Assembly (NCBI RefSeq): GCF_021049305.1
Contig: NZ_CP088081.1
Span: forward strand, 930,001 to 994,000
Length of the DNA: 64,000 nt
Source: Ideonella dechloratans
Lineage (GTDB): Bacteria > Pseudomonadota > Gammaproteobacteria > Burkholderiales > Burkholderiaceae_C
Direction of reading: 5' to 3'
A program made the position numbers and the translations under genes. Positions within the stretch are counted from its first letter, which is position 1; the number at the start of each line of letters is the position of its first letter. Shown here in pieces: positions 1-8,557 of the stretch. The notes beneath the pieces were generated by a model. The model saw only the letters and a program-made list of their open reading frames with translations, did not search any database and was not told the DNA's origin.

Positions 1-372
1 GAAGGGGCTGTGGCCCCGCAGGCTGGTGTTGACCAGCACGGCCGCCGCCAGCTCCCGTGGATGACGCTGGGCCCAGTCGCAGCTGACCATGGCCCCCAAC
101 GACAGGGCCAGCACGCCCACCGGCTCGCTGCCCAGGGCCACGCCCTGGGCCCGCAGGTCCCGCCGCAGCGCCTCGGTCAGCCCACCCACCGTGGCCGGGC
201 TGCGCTCGGCCCAGCGCGCGCCGTTGCCCGGCCAGTCGGGCACCAGCACCCGGCGGCCGGGCCAAGCCGCCTGCCAGCGGGCGGGGAAGTCGCCCCAGTG
301 GCCGGCGCCGCGGGTCAGGCCGCGCAGCAGCACCCAGGTGGTGGGAAGGGGGGGCGGCGGCACGGGGCTCAT
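1..372 (-). CDS. Alpha/beta hydrolase, partial (C-terminus outside window)
   Basis: The minus frame opening with ATG at 372 stays open to base 1, giving 124 N-terminal residues of a probable alpha/beta hydrolase. The early strand-turn segment WVLLRGLTRGAGHWGDF resembles the oxyanion-hole region. ALSLGAM, about residue 92, is a nucleophile elbow of the form x-L-S-L-G, with Ala where GxSxG usually has its first Gly. The start overlaps the stop of the upstream carboxypeptidase gene in an ATGA, so the two are co-transcribed. The catalytic acid and histidine would lie beyond the window, and the substrate is unknown. Confidence 0.7.
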   Translation of the reverse strand, partial: MSPVPPPPLPTTWVLLRGLTRGAGHWGDFPARWQAAWPGRRVLVPDWPGNGARWAERSPATVGGLTEALRRDLRAQGVALGSEPVGVLALSLGAMVSCDWAQRHPRELAAAVLVNTSLRGHSPF

Positions 373-1406
373 GGGATGGGCAGGCGGTACCAGCGGTCCA
401 GGGCCTGGGCGGCGTGGGCGTCCCGCGCGGGCCCGTCGGGCAGCCAGTGGGGGGCGCCCAGCGCGGCGCGGGCCAGGAAGTCCAGCAGCGGGTGGTGGCG
501 GCGCAGCACCCGCTGCTGGCGGTGGGCGATCAGCGGGTTGAACATGCCCTGGCGGCTGAAGAACTGGCGCGGGTTCTTCTTGACCCAGAGCCAGGAGCCC
601 ATCTCCAGCGTCAGCGCCAGGAAGACCTGTTCGGGGTGCTCGCGGCGCACCTGCAGCGTCAGGTGGTCCCACAGATCGCCGTGGGTGCGGTACTGGCGGC
701 TCTGCGGCTCGATCACGTAGGGGTGGTGGCGCAGGCTCTGGTCGAACAGCTGCACCAGCGCATGCAGCTCGGGCAGGTGGTCGATGGGCAGGGCGGTGTG
801 GGCATAGGGGAACCACAGCCGGTCGCGCAGGCCGAAGCCCGAGTGGCAGTCCACCGCGATGGCCAGCGGGCGGCCGAACAGCTCGCAGCGGATGACGTCG
901 CACAGGGCCTGGCTTTCGGCTTCCATCGGCTCGCCGGCGCGGCCGCGGTACCAGGGCAGGGCCGGGCCCAGGTGATGCCCTGCCAGCAGAAAAGGGGCCG
1001 GCGGGTGGGCCTCGACCGGCGCGTTGCGCATCAGGTCCACGCCGCTCGGGTTGGCGCGGGTGCCGCGCAGCAGGCCGCCGGGGTTGACCACCGGCACGAA
1101 GAGCAGGCGCAGGCCCTGCAGCAGGTGCTGCAGCGTGGCATCCCAGGGCAGGCGGGCCACCAGGTTGCGCAGGTAGGACAGGACCACCTCGGTGCCGATG
1201 CGCTCCAGCCCGTGCACGCCGCCCACATAGGCCACCGCCGGCAGGGCGGGGTCGGGGTTGCCCAGGCTCAGCGCCCACAGCGGCAGCGTGTGTCCGTGGG
1301 CCTGGACCGCGCCCAGGGTGTGCAGGGTGGCGGCCGGGCCGGCCTGGGTGGCCAGGGTCTGCAGTTCGCGCAGGCAGGACAGGGGCAGCGGCACGGTGGC
1401 GGGCAT
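369..1406 (-). CDS. M14 family zinc carboxypeptidase
   Basis: A 345-residue metallopeptidase of the carboxypeptidase A fold. H65 and E68 in HGLE are the first two zinc ligands, and H188 in DCHSGFG is the third. NPGGLLRGTRANPSGVDL is the substrate-binding Asn/Arg stretch of the family, and E268 in LTLEMGSW fits the catalytic glutamate. There is no signal peptide, so the enzyme is probably cytoplasmic and acts on a small peptide or amide. It is translationally coupled to the alpha/beta hydrolase that follows. Family assignment is firm; the substrate is not known. Confidence 0.88.
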   Translation of the reverse strand: MPATVPLPLSCLRELQTLATQAGPAATLHTLGAVQAHGHTLPLWALSLGNPDPALPAVAYVGGVHGLERIGTEVVLSYLRNLVARLPWDATLQHLLQGLRLLFVPVVNPGGLLRGTRANPSGVDLMRNAPVEAHPPAPFLLAGHHLGPALPWYRGRAGEPMEAESQALCDVIRCELFGRPLAIAVDCHSGFGLRDRLWFPYAHTALPIDHLPELHALVQLFDQSLRHHPYVIEPQSRQYRTHGDLWDHLTLQVRREHPEQVFLALTLEMGSWLWVKKNPRQFFSRQGMFNPLIAHRQQRVLRRHHPLLDFLARAALGAPHWLPDGPARDAHAAQALDRWYRLPIP

Positions 1407-1461
1407 CTCCGCGGGCGGGAGATCCTCGTGTTGTCTGTTCAGCGCAGACTAGCCTGCCCCT

Positions 1462-1511
1462 GTGTCACGGGCGTGTCACGCAAGCGGCCTACGGTGACAG
1501 GATCGCTGTCA
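1462..1511. promoter_or_regulatory. Direct and inverted repeats in a divergent intergenic region
   Basis: Between the carboxypeptidase gene (minus) and a small ORF (plus) there are two copies of GTGTCACG, at 1462-1469 and 1473-1480. They are 11 bases apart, about one helical turn. The inverted repeat TGACAG-N5-CTGTCA follows at 1495-1511. They could bind a regulator of either flanking gene; no matching regulator was identified. Confidence 0.3.
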
Positions 1512-1527
1512 TCGTCAGGGTGCCCTC

Positions 1528-1662
1528 ATGCCACAGTCAACGTCCTTCCGGCTCCGCCTGTGGCACGGGCTGGTGGTGGCCATCGCCCTGCTGGCCGGGC
1601 TGAGAGAGTGCCTGGCCCTGTGGCGGGCCCGCTGGACCGAGCGCCGCTTGCGCTGGTCCTGA
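1528..1662 (+). CDS. Small hypothetical membrane peptide
   Basis: A 44-codon ORF from ATG 1528 to TGA 1660-1662. The middle (LVVAIALLAGL) is hydrophobic enough for one membrane span, and the C-terminal half is rich in Arg and Trp (RARWTERRLRW), a topology-setting pattern. It lies alone in the gap between two minus-strand genes and ends directly at a GC-rich hairpin, which supports it being expressed. No clear ribosome binding site is visible, so it is tentative. Confidence 0.35.
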   Translation: MPQSTSFRLRLWHGLVVAIALLAGLRECLALWRARWTERRLRWS

Positions 1663-1682
1663 TCCCGCCGCATCCGGCGGGA
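1663..1682. terminator. GC-rich hairpin between convergent genes
   Basis: TCCCGCCG-CATC-CGGCGGGA forms an 8-base-pair stem. It sits one base past the small plus-strand ORF and 7 bases past the end of the lipoprotein gene on the minus strand. There is no T-tract on either side, so termination efficiency is uncertain. Confidence 0.45.
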
Positions 1683-1689
1683 CGGTGGT

Positions 1690-2154
1690 TCAGGGCTGGA
1701 CTGCCGGTGCCTTGGTGACGCGGGCCTTGCCACCCGAGGTCACGATGATCACCGGGTCGCCCGGGTTCAGGGTCTCGGAGCCCTTGGCCTGGACGATGGC
1801 GCGGCGGTCGCCATTGCGCAGCTGCACGATGATCTCGTAGGCGTCTTCCTTGGTGACGCCGCGCTCGATGGCATTGCCCACCACCGCGCCGGCCACGGCA
1901 CCGATCACGCCGCCGATGGCCGAAGAGCGCGGGCCGCCGATGTTGGAGCCGGCCACGCCACCCACCACCGCGCCGGACACACCGCCCACGCCGCTCTGGG
2001 TGCCGTCCACCGTCACCGGACGGATGCTGATGACGGTGCCGTCCTGCACGGTGGACAGGCGCTGCGCATCACCGCGCTGGATGACATCGGGGCTGGTGGT
2101 GGTGCAGGCGGCCAGGCTGGCGGCAACCATGAGGGCGAGGGCGAGGCGTTTCAT
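1690..2154 (-). CDS. Glycine-zipper 2TM lipoprotein (SlyB/Pcp-like)
   Basis: A 154-residue outer-membrane lipoprotein. From ATG 2154 it has a signal peptide MKRLALALMVAASLAAC with the lipobox LAAC. After it comes a Gly/Ala-rich stretch (GGVSGAVVGGVAGSNIGG and GGVIGAVAGAVVGNAIE, about residues 65-105) typical of the glycine-zipper family, then a small C-terminal beta domain (VQLRNGDRRAIVQ...GDPVIIV). An in-frame upstream extension to 2292 exists, but the lipobox requires this start. Proteins of this type help maintain envelope integrity; the exact role here is not known. Confidence 0.85.
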   Translation of the reverse strand: MKRLALALMVAASLAACTTTSPDVIQRGDAQRLSTVQDGTVISIRPVTVDGTQSGVGGVSGAVVGGVAGSNIGGPRSSAIGGVIGAVAGAVVGNAIERGVTKEDAYEIIVQLRNGDRRAIVQAKGSETLNPGDPVIIVTSGGKARVTKAPAVQP

Positions 2155-2280
2155 CGTCAGGACTCGGTTGGATAGTTCGAATGGGCCAACGGCGGGACGG
2201 CGTCCCCCGTTGACAGGCTTCATGGTGCACGAGCCGGGGGCCGTCCACCGCGGGTCTGTTGGTAAAGAGTTGTTGCAAGA

Positions 2281-2297
2281 CGGGAAGTTCATTCCCG
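2281..2297 (-). terminator. Short hairpin downstream of the HNH gene
   Basis: CGGGAA-N5-TTCCCG is a perfect 6-base-pair stem 21 bases past the HNH endonuclease stop codon. A second GC-rich element (CCCGC...GCGGG) immediately precedes it. No strong T-tract follows, so this is only a candidate terminator. Confidence 0.3.
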
Positions 2298-2317
2298 CGC
2301 CTGCGGCGGGCCCCCGC

Positions 2318-2875
2318 TCAGTCGTGCAGGCGGCTGTTGCGCGGCACGCTGGCCAGCAGGAACTCCATCTGGTCGGCCAGGATGCGGCGCCCGCGCAGGA
2401 TCATGTCCTCGTGCAGGCTGGGCACGTAGGGCAGGTAGAGCAGGCTCATGTGCACTTCCTCGGGCAGGCGGTTGCCCTTGCGGCCATTGCAGCCACGGCA
2501 GGCGGTGATGCAGTTCATCCAGCTGTCGGCGCCACCGCGCGACACCGGGATGATGTGCTCTCGGGTGAGGTCGTCCGCCGCGAAGCGGGCGCCACAGTAG
2601 GCGCAGACGAAGCGGTCCCGGGCGAAGAGCTTGGGGTTGGTCAGGGCCGGGCTGTTGCGCCAGGCCCGCGACGGCACCGCCCCGCGCACCGCGATGATCG
2701 AGTGGACCTCGATGCGCGACTGCAGGCCGGTGGCGCGCTGCACACCGCCGCGCATCACATGGCAGGCCTCGCCCAGGGTCCAGGCAATGGCGTCACTGGC
2801 GTAGAGGATGGCGGCTTCCTTGACCGTCACCCACGCCTGGGGGCGCCCCGACACGTCCAGCTGCAACACATCCAT
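2318..2875 (-). CDS. HNH endonuclease
   Basis: A 185-residue protein if begun at ATG 2875 (MDVLQLDVSG...); an in-frame ORF extends upstream to 2965. The C-terminal half carries an HNH module with two zinc-binding Cys pairs, CAYC and CRGC, around LTREHIIPVSRGG, in which the His of REHI is the metal-binding position, followed by a conserved Asn (CNGRKGNR). The N-terminal half (about 100 residues) is the conserved extension seen in stand-alone bacterial HNH proteins. It may be a DNA repair or nicking enzyme; no restriction partner is adjacent. Confidence 0.8.
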   Translation of the reverse strand: MDVLQLDVSGRPQAWVTVKEAAILYASDAIAWTLGEACHVMRGGVQRATGLQSRIEVHSIIAVRGAVPSRAWRNSPALTNPKLFARDRFVCAYCGARFAADDLTREHIIPVSRGGADSWMNCITACRGCNGRKGNRLPEEVHMSLLYLPYVPSLHEDMILRGRRILADQMEFLLASVPRNSRLHD

Positions 2876-3068
2876 GATGTGGCCGACTCCTTCAGCGCCT
2901 GAGCATAGCGCGTCGGCCGTGACATTCTCAAGCGCGACTGTGGTGCCTCTGTCAAATGGGTGCAAACCCGCTGTGACAGCCTGGGAACGTCCGGGTGGGG
3001 CGGTGGGTCTCTCTCAGGGGACCCCCGGGTAATCCCGATGCGCTTTCCCAAAAAATCTGCAAAATAGC

Positions 3069-3080
3069 ACGACCGTTCGT
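3069..3080. promoter_or_regulatory. Candidate TetR operator
   Basis: ACGACCGTTCGT is a dyad ACGA-C-CG-T-TCGT that fails symmetry only at one central pair. It ends 15 bases before the GTG start of the TetR-family gene. That is where autoregulatory operators of fatty-acid-responsive TetR proteins usually lie. Confidence 0.5.
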
Positions 3081-3095
3081 TTCATAATCAGTCCC

Positions 3096-3803
3096 GTGAC
3101 GACCGACACCACTCCCCGCCGCAGCACCGGCAACCGCACCCTCTACAAGGGGCAGCAGACCCGCGCCACCATCCTGGACGCGGCGCTGGGCCTGGCCTCG
3201 CACATGGGGCTGGAGGGCCTGTCCATCGGGGCGCTGGCCGAGGTGACCGGCATGAGCAAGTCGGGCGTGTTCGCCCACTTCGGCTCCCGCGAGGAACTGC
3301 AGATTTCCGTCATCCGCGAATATCACACGAAGTTCGAGGAAGAGGTGTTCTTTCCGGCGCTGCGCGAGCCGCGCGGCCTGCCGCGCCTGCGCGCCCTGTT
3401 CGAGAACTGGGTGCGCCGCGTGTCCAAGGAACTGGACTCCGGCTGCATCTACATCAGCGGTGCGGTGGAGTTCGATGACCGGCCCGGCCCGGTGCGCGAT
3501 GCGCTGGCGGCCATGGTGCTGGCCTGGCACAACGCGTTGGCGCGCGCCATCCGCCTGGCGGCCGATGCCGGCCAGCTGCGCCCCGACGTCGACGCCGCCC
3601 AGATCCTGTTCGAGATGCACGGCCTGATCCTGGCCCTGCACCACGACGCCCGCTTCCTGCGTCTGCCCAACGCGGTCGACCGTGCCCGCAAGGGCTTCGA
3701 CCGCATCCTGGCCGATTACGCCCTGCCTGCCTCGCCCCGTGCGGCGGCCGGCGAGGCCGCTGCGGCCGCCCCTGTTGCTCCGGCCGCGCGCAAGCGCCGC
3801 TGA
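3096..3803 (+). CDS. TetR/AcrR family regulator of beta-oxidation
   Basis: A 235-residue regulator starting at GTG 3096. The N-terminal helix-turn-helix is typical (TRATILDAALGLASHMGLEGLSIGALAEVTGMSKSGVFAHFGSREEL, described by its key blocks ILDAA, LSIGALA and KSGVFAHF at residues 25-70). The C-terminal ligand domain follows, with an Ala-rich tail of about 25 residues. It is 47 bases upstream of the acyl-CoA dehydrogenase gene in the same direction. It is probably a repressor of this fatty acid degradation operon that senses acyl-CoA; the ligand is inferred from context only. Confidence 0.82.
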   Translation: MTTDTTPRRSTGNRTLYKGQQTRATILDAALGLASHMGLEGLSIGALAEVTGMSKSGVFAHFGSREELQISVIREYHTKFEEEVFFPALREPRGLPRLRALFENWVRRVSKELDSGCIYISGAVEFDDRPGPVRDALAAMVLAWHNALARAIRLAADAGQLRPDVDAAQILFEMHGLILALHHDARFLRLPNAVDRARKGFDRILADYALPASPRAAAGEAAAAAPVAPAARKRR

Positions 3804-3850
3804 GTTCCCTTCCACCCGTTTTTCCCGCCCCGGTCCTTCAGGAGAATTCC

Positions 3851-5641
3851 ATGCCCCAGTACAACCCGCCCCTGCGTGACATGCAGTTCGTGCTGCACGA
3901 GCTGTTCGATGTCGTCAGCGAGTTCAAGGACATCCCCGAGTTCGCCGAGGTGGATGCCGACACGATCAACGCCGTGCTGGAAGAGGGCGGCAAGTTCGCT
4001 TCGCAGGTCGTGTTCCCGCTGAACATCACCGGCGACGCCGAAGGCTGCGCGCTGGACAAGACCACCCACGAGGTGACCCCGCCCAAGGGCTTCAAGGAAG
4101 CCTACGCCCAGTACGTCGAAGGCGGCTGGCCGGCGCTGTCCTGCGACCCCGAGTTCGGTGGCCAGGGCCTGCCGCACACCATCAACCAGAGCTTCTACGA
4201 GATGCTCAACAGCGCCAACCAGGCCTGGACGATGTACCCCGGCCTGAGCCACGGTGCCTACGAGGCCCTGCACGCGCACGGCACCGACGAGCAGAAGAAG
4301 ACCTACCTGCCCAAGCTGGTCAGCGGCGAGTGGACCGGCACCATGTGCCTGACCGAGCCGCACTGCGGCACGGACCTGGGCCTGCTGCGCACCAAGGCCG
4401 AACCGCAGGCCGACGGCACCTACAAGATCACCGGCCAGAAGATCTTCATCTCGGCCGGCGAGCACAACATGGTCGAGAACATCGTCCACCTGGTGCTGGC
4501 CCGCCTGCCCGACGCCCCCGTCGGCTCCAAGGGCATCTCGCTCTTCGTGGTGCCCAAGTTCAAGGTCAACGCCGACGGTTCGCTGGGCGAGCGCAACCCG
4601 ATCTACTGCGGCGGCCTGGAGCACAAGATGGGCATCCACGCCAACGCCACCTGCCAGATGATCCTGGACGGCGCCGTGGGCACCCTGGTCGGCCAGCCCA
4701 ACAAGGGTCTGCAGGCCATGTTCGTGATGATGAACGCCGCCCGCCTGGGCGTGGGCATGCAGTCGCTGGGCCTGACCGAAGTGGCCTACCAGAACGCCGT
4801 GGCCTACGCCAAGGACCGCCTGCAGATGCGTGCCCTGTCGGGCCCCAAGGCCCCCGAGAAGGCGGCCGACCCGATCATCGTGCACCCCGATGTGCGCAAG
4901 ATGCTGCTGACCGCCCGGGCCTATGCCGAAGGCGCCCGCGCCCTGGCCACCTACACCGTCATCCAGCTGGACAAGGAACTCAAGCACCCGGACCCCGAGG
5001 TGCGCGCCGAGGCCGCCGATGAAGTCGCCCTGCTGACCCCGATCATCAAGGCCTTCATCACCGACAACGGCTGGATCGCCACCTCGCACTGCATGCAGGT
5101 CTACGGTGGCCACGGTTTCATCCATGAGTGGGGCATGGAGCAGTACGTCCGCGACGCCCGCATCAACATGATCTACGAAGGCACGAACACCGTGCAGTCG
5201 CTGGACCTGCTGGGCCGCAAGGTGCTGGCCGACAACGGCAAGAAGCTCAAGAAGCTGGGCAAGAAGATCGCCGAGTTCGTCGAGGACCAGGGCGTCTACG
5301 AAGAGATGCAGGAATTCGTCAACCCGCTGGCCGACCTGGGCGACAAGGTCACCAAGCTGACGATGGAAGTGGGCATGAAGGCCATGGGCAACGCCGACGA
5401 GGTGGGTGCCGCGGCCGTGGACTATCTGCGCGTGGTCGGCCACCTGACCTTCGCCTACATGTTCGCCCGCATGGCCAAGATCGCGCTGGCCAAGAAGGAC
5501 AGCGGCGACCCGTTCTACACCGCCAAGCTGGCCACGGCCCGTTTCTACTTCGCCAAGCTGCTGCCCGAGACGGCCAGCCTGATCCGCACCTGCCGTGCGG
5601 GCCTGGCCCCGCTGACGGCCATGGACGAAGCGCTGTTCTGA
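3851..5641 (+). CDS. Acyl-CoA dehydrogenase (long FadE-like type)
   Basis: A 596-residue flavoenzyme, longer than the ~380-residue mitochondrial type because it carries the acyl-CoA dehydrogenase C-terminal extension domain found in many proteobacterial homologues. The FAD/substrate loop MCLTEPHCGTDLG is near residue 165. YGGHGFIHEWGMEQYVRDAR is the conserved C-terminal FAD motif, and the Glu of IYEGT (about residue 443) is the expected catalytic base. A strong AGGAG precedes the ATG. It catalyses the first step of beta-oxidation, making trans-2-enoyl-CoA, with electrons going to electron-transfer flavoprotein. Confidence 0.92.
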   Translation: MPQYNPPLRDMQFVLHELFDVVSEFKDIPEFAEVDADTINAVLEEGGKFASQVVFPLNITGDAEGCALDKTTHEVTPPKGFKEAYAQYVEGGWPALSCDPEFGGQGLPHTINQSFYEMLNSANQAWTMYPGLSHGAYEALHAHGTDEQKKTYLPKLVSGEWTGTMCLTEPHCGTDLGLLRTKAEPQADGTYKITGQKIFISAGEHNMVENIVHLVLARLPDAPVGSKGISLFVVPKFKVNADGSLGERNPIYCGGLEHKMGIHANATCQMILDGAVGTLVGQPNKGLQAMFVMMNAARLGVGMQSLGLTEVAYQNAVAYAKDRLQMRALSGPKAPEKAADPIIVHPDVRKMLLTARAYAEGARALATYTVIQLDKELKHPDPEVRAEAADEVALLTPIIKAFITDNGWIATSHCMQVYGGHGFIHEWGMEQYVRDARINMIYEGTNTVQSLDLLGRKVLADNGKKLKKLGKKIAEFVEDQGVYEEMQEFVNPLADLGDKVTKLTMEVGMKAMGNADEVGAAAVDYLRVVGHLTFAYMFARMAKIALAKKDSGDPFYTAKLATARFYFAKLLPETASLIRTCRAGLAPLTAMDEALF

Positions 5642-5681
5642 TCCCCGGCTCCATCCCATCACACACCAGGAGACACGCACG

Positions 5682-6128
5682 ATGAACATGACCCGAGGCA
5701 TCCTCGCCGGCCTGCTGCTGGCCGTCACCGGTTCCGTCTGGGCCCAGGCCAACCCGGCCGGGCTGTGGCGCACGATCGACGACGAAAGCGGCAAGGAGAA
5801 GTCCCTGGTCCGCATCGTGGAAAGCGGTGGGGTCTACACCGCCAAGGTGGAGAAGATCACCGATCCGGCCAAGGCCGCCGAGGTGTGCGAGAAGTGCAGC
5901 GACGAGCGCAAGGGCCAGCCCATCGTCGGCATGACCATCCTGCGCGGCGTCAAGCAGGACGCCGACGACAAGGGCCTGTGGGATGGCGGTGACATCCTGG
6001 ACCCCAAGAACGGCAAGGTCTACAAGGTCCGGCTCAAGCCCATCGACGATGGCAAGAAGCTGGAAGTGCGTGGCTACATCGGTGCACCGCTGTTCGGTCG
6101 CACCCAGACCTGGATTCGCGTCGAGTAA
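5682..6128 (+). CDS. DUF2147 domain secreted protein
   Basis: A 148-residue protein with a Sec signal peptide (MNMTRGILAGLLLAVTGSVWA, cleavage after VWAQA) and a DUF2147 domain: GLWRTIDDESGKEKSLVRI at the start and IGAPLFGRTQTW near the end are the hallmarks. The mature protein should be periplasmic, about 125 residues, with a lone CEKCS Cys pair. It is embedded in the beta-oxidation operon, 41 bases after the acyl-CoA dehydrogenase and 18 before the FadB-like gene. Its biochemical function is unknown. Context suggests a lipid- or acyl-related role at the envelope. Confidence 0.85.
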   Translation: MNMTRGILAGLLLAVTGSVWAQANPAGLWRTIDDESGKEKSLVRIVESGGVYTAKVEKITDPAKAAEVCEKCSDERKGQPIVGMTILRGVKQDADDKGLWDGGDILDPKNGKVYKVRLKPIDDGKKLEVRGYIGAPLFGRTQTWIRVE

Positions 6129-6146
6129 GACGCCCAAGGAGAAGCA

Positions 6147-8528
6147 ATGAGTCGATTCCAAGTCCGCAAGGTCGCCGTGCTCGGCGCCGGCGTGATGGGC
6201 GCGCAGATCGCCGCCCATCTGGTCAACGTCAAGGTGCCGGTCGTGCTGTTCGACCTGCCCGCCAAGGAAGGCCCCAAGAGCGCCATCGCGCTCAAGGCCA
6301 TCGACAACCTCAAGAAGCTCAAGCCGGCGCCCCTGGGCGTGGCTGAGGACGCCGCGCGCATCACGCCGGCCAACTACGAAGAGCACCTGGACCTGCTCAA
6401 GGACTGCGACCTGGTGATCGAGGCGATCGCCGAGCGCATGGACTGGAAGCTGGACCTGTATCACAAGATCGCCCCCTTCGTGGCGCCGCACGCCATCCTG
6501 GCGTCCAACACCTCGGGCCTGTCGATCACCAAGCTGGCCGAGGCCCTGCCCGAGTCCATCAAGCCGCGCTTCTGCGGCATCCACTTCTTCAACCCGCCGC
6601 GGTACATGTACCTGGTGGAGCTGATCCCGACCCCGACCACCGAGGCCAAGTACCTGGACCAGTTGGAGACCTTCGTCACCACCACCGTCGGCAAGGGCGT
6701 GGTGCGGGCCAAGGACACCCCGAACTTCGTGGCCAACCGCGTGGGCATCGCCAACATGCTGGCGACCATCCACGAGGCCGAGGCTTTCGGCCTGAGCTAT
6801 GACGTTGTGGACGACCTGACCGGCAAGAAGCTCGGTCGCGCCAGCTCCGGCACCTTCCGCACCGCCGACGTGGTGGGCCTGGACACCATGGCCCACGTCA
6901 TCAAGACCCTGCAGGACAACCTGAAGGACGATCCCTTCTACGGCAGCTACGCCACCCCCAAGGTGCTGGCCGCGCTGATCGAGAAGGGCGCCCTGGGCCA
7001 GAAGACCAAGGCCGGCTTCTTCAAGAAGGAAGGCAAGGCCATCCTGCGCCTGGACCCGGCCACCGGCACCTACGTGGAAAGCGGCGCCAAGGCCGACCCG
7101 ATCGTCGACCGCATCCTGAAGAAGCCCGCGGCCGAGCGCCTGAAGCTGCTGCGTGAATCCAGCAACCCGCAGGCCCAGTTCCTGTGGGCCATCCTGCGCG
7201 ACTCCTTCCACTACGTGGCCGTGCACCTGGCCGAGATCGCCGAGAGCGCCCGCGAGGTGGACTTCGCGATGCGCTGGGGCTTCGGCATGAAGCAGGGCCC
7301 GTTCGAGCTGTGGCAGGAAGCCGGCTGGAAGCAGGTGGCCGAGTGGGTCAAGGCCGACATCGACGCCGGCAAGGCCCTGTGCAGCGCCCCGCTGCCGGCC
7401 TGGGTGTTCGACGGCCGCGACGGCGTGCACACGCCCGAAGGTTCGTGGTCCGCGTCCAAGGGCAGCTACATCCCGCGCTCGAACCTGCCGGTCTACCAGC
7501 GCCAGTACTTCCCCGAGGCCGTGCTGGGCAGCGGCGCGGTCGATCCGCTCAAGAGCGGCACCGAGCTGTTCAAGAACGACGAAGTGCGCGTCTGGACGCT
7601 GGACGGCGAAGTCGTCATCGCCAGCATCACCGCCAAGCTGCACCTGATCAGCCCGACCGTGACCGAGGGCCTGCTCAAGGCCATCGAGATCGCCGAGGAA
7701 GGCTACCAGGGCCTGGTGGTCTGGTCGCCGGACGACGTGTTCTCCGCCGGTGCCAACCTGGAAGCCCTGATGCCGGTCTTCATGGCCAAGGGCGCCAAGG
7801 GCATCGCGCCGGAAGAGAAGAAGCTGCAGGACATGATGCTGCGCTTCCGCTACGCCCAGGTGCCCACCATCGCGGCCGTGCGCGGCATCGCGCTGGGTGG
7901 CGGCTGCGAGCTGGCGGTGCATTGCAGCCAGCGCGTGGCGGCCATGGAAAGCTACATGGGCCTGGTGGAAGTGGGCGTGGGCCTGCTGCCGGGCGGCGGC
8001 GGCCTGACCTACATCGCCCGCCGTGCGGCCGAGGCCGCTGCCGCGGCGCCGGACAGCCCCGTGCTGAACTTCCTGAAGGAAGGCTTCCAGGCCGCGGCCA
8101 TGGCCAAGGTGGGCACCAGCGCGCTGGAATCGCGCAAGCTGGGCTACCTGCTGGACAGCGACATCGTCGTGCCCAACAAGGACGAGCTGCTGTTCGTCGC
8201 CATCAGCCAGGCCAAGGCCCTGGCGGCCGCGGGCTACCGTCCGCCGGTGGCCAAGCCCTTCGCCGCGGCCGGCCGCACCGTGCTGGCCACCATCAAGGCC
8301 ACCCTGGTGGGCATGCGCGACGGCGGCTTCATCAGCCAGCACGACTTCCACATCGCCAGCCTGATCGCCGAAGTGCTGTGCGGCGGTGACGTGGACGCCG
8401 GCACCCCGGTGACCGAGGAATACCTGATGGCGCTGGAGCGCAAGCACTTCTGCGGCCTGCTTGAGCACCCCAAGACCCAGGAACGGATCATGGGCATGCT
8501 GCAGACCGGCAAGCCGGTGCGCAACTGA
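6147..8528 (+). CDS. 3-Hydroxyacyl-CoA dehydrogenase / enoyl-CoA hydratase fusion (FadB-like)
   Basis: A 793-residue bifunctional beta-oxidation enzyme. Domain order is reversed from E. coli FadB. The NAD-binding hydroxyacyl-CoA dehydrogenase domain is first (VLGAGVMGAQIAAHLVN at residues 11-27; SGLSITKLAEALP and HFFNPPRYMYLVELIP further on), followed by the C-terminal dehydrogenase domain. The crotonase domain begins near residue 490 (VVWSPDDVFSAGANLEAL; ALGGGCELAVHC; LVEVGVGLLPGGGG). It hydrates enoyl-CoA and oxidises 3-hydroxyacyl-CoA to 3-ketoacyl-CoA. AAGGAGA precedes the start, and the thiolase follows after 29 bases. Confidence 0.93.
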   Translation: MSRFQVRKVAVLGAGVMGAQIAAHLVNVKVPVVLFDLPAKEGPKSAIALKAIDNLKKLKPAPLGVAEDAARITPANYEEHLDLLKDCDLVIEAIAERMDWKLDLYHKIAPFVAPHAILASNTSGLSITKLAEALPESIKPRFCGIHFFNPPRYMYLVELIPTPTTEAKYLDQLETFVTTTVGKGVVRAKDTPNFVANRVGIANMLATIHEAEAFGLSYDVVDDLTGKKLGRASSGTFRTADVVGLDTMAHVIKTLQDNLKDDPFYGSYATPKVLAALIEKGALGQKTKAGFFKKEGKAILRLDPATGTYVESGAKADPIVDRILKKPAAERLKLLRESSNPQAQFLWAILRDSFHYVAVHLAEIAESAREVDFAMRWGFGMKQGPFELWQEAGWKQVAEWVKADIDAGKALCSAPLPAWVFDGRDGVHTPEGSWSASKGSYIPRSNLPVYQRQYFPEAVLGSGAVDPLKSGTELFKNDEVRVWTLDGEVVIASITAKLHLISPTVTEGLLKAIEIAEEGYQGLVVWSPDDVFSAGANLEALMPVFMAKGAKGIAPEEKKLQDMMLRFRYAQVPTIAAVRGIALGGGCELAVHCSQRVAAMESYMGLVEVGVGLLPGGGGLTYIARRAAEAAAAAPDSPVLNFLKEGFQAAAMAKVGTSALESRKLGYLLDSDIVVPNKDELLFVAISQAKALAAAGYRPPVAKPFAAAGRTVLATIKATLVGMRDGGFISQHDFHIASLIAEVLCGGDVDAGTPVTEEYLMALERKHFCGLLEHPKTQERIMGMLQTGKPVRN

Positions 8529-8557
8529 TGGCCGTCCCACGCTGACAAGGAATCGAC

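Noticed and set aside
5349..8540. 1063-codon minus-strand ORF opposite the FadB-like genes
   Set aside because: It is antisense to well-supported enzymes, has low-complexity Gly/His/Gln/Val-rich sequence typical of GC-rich shadow frames, and no recognisable domain.
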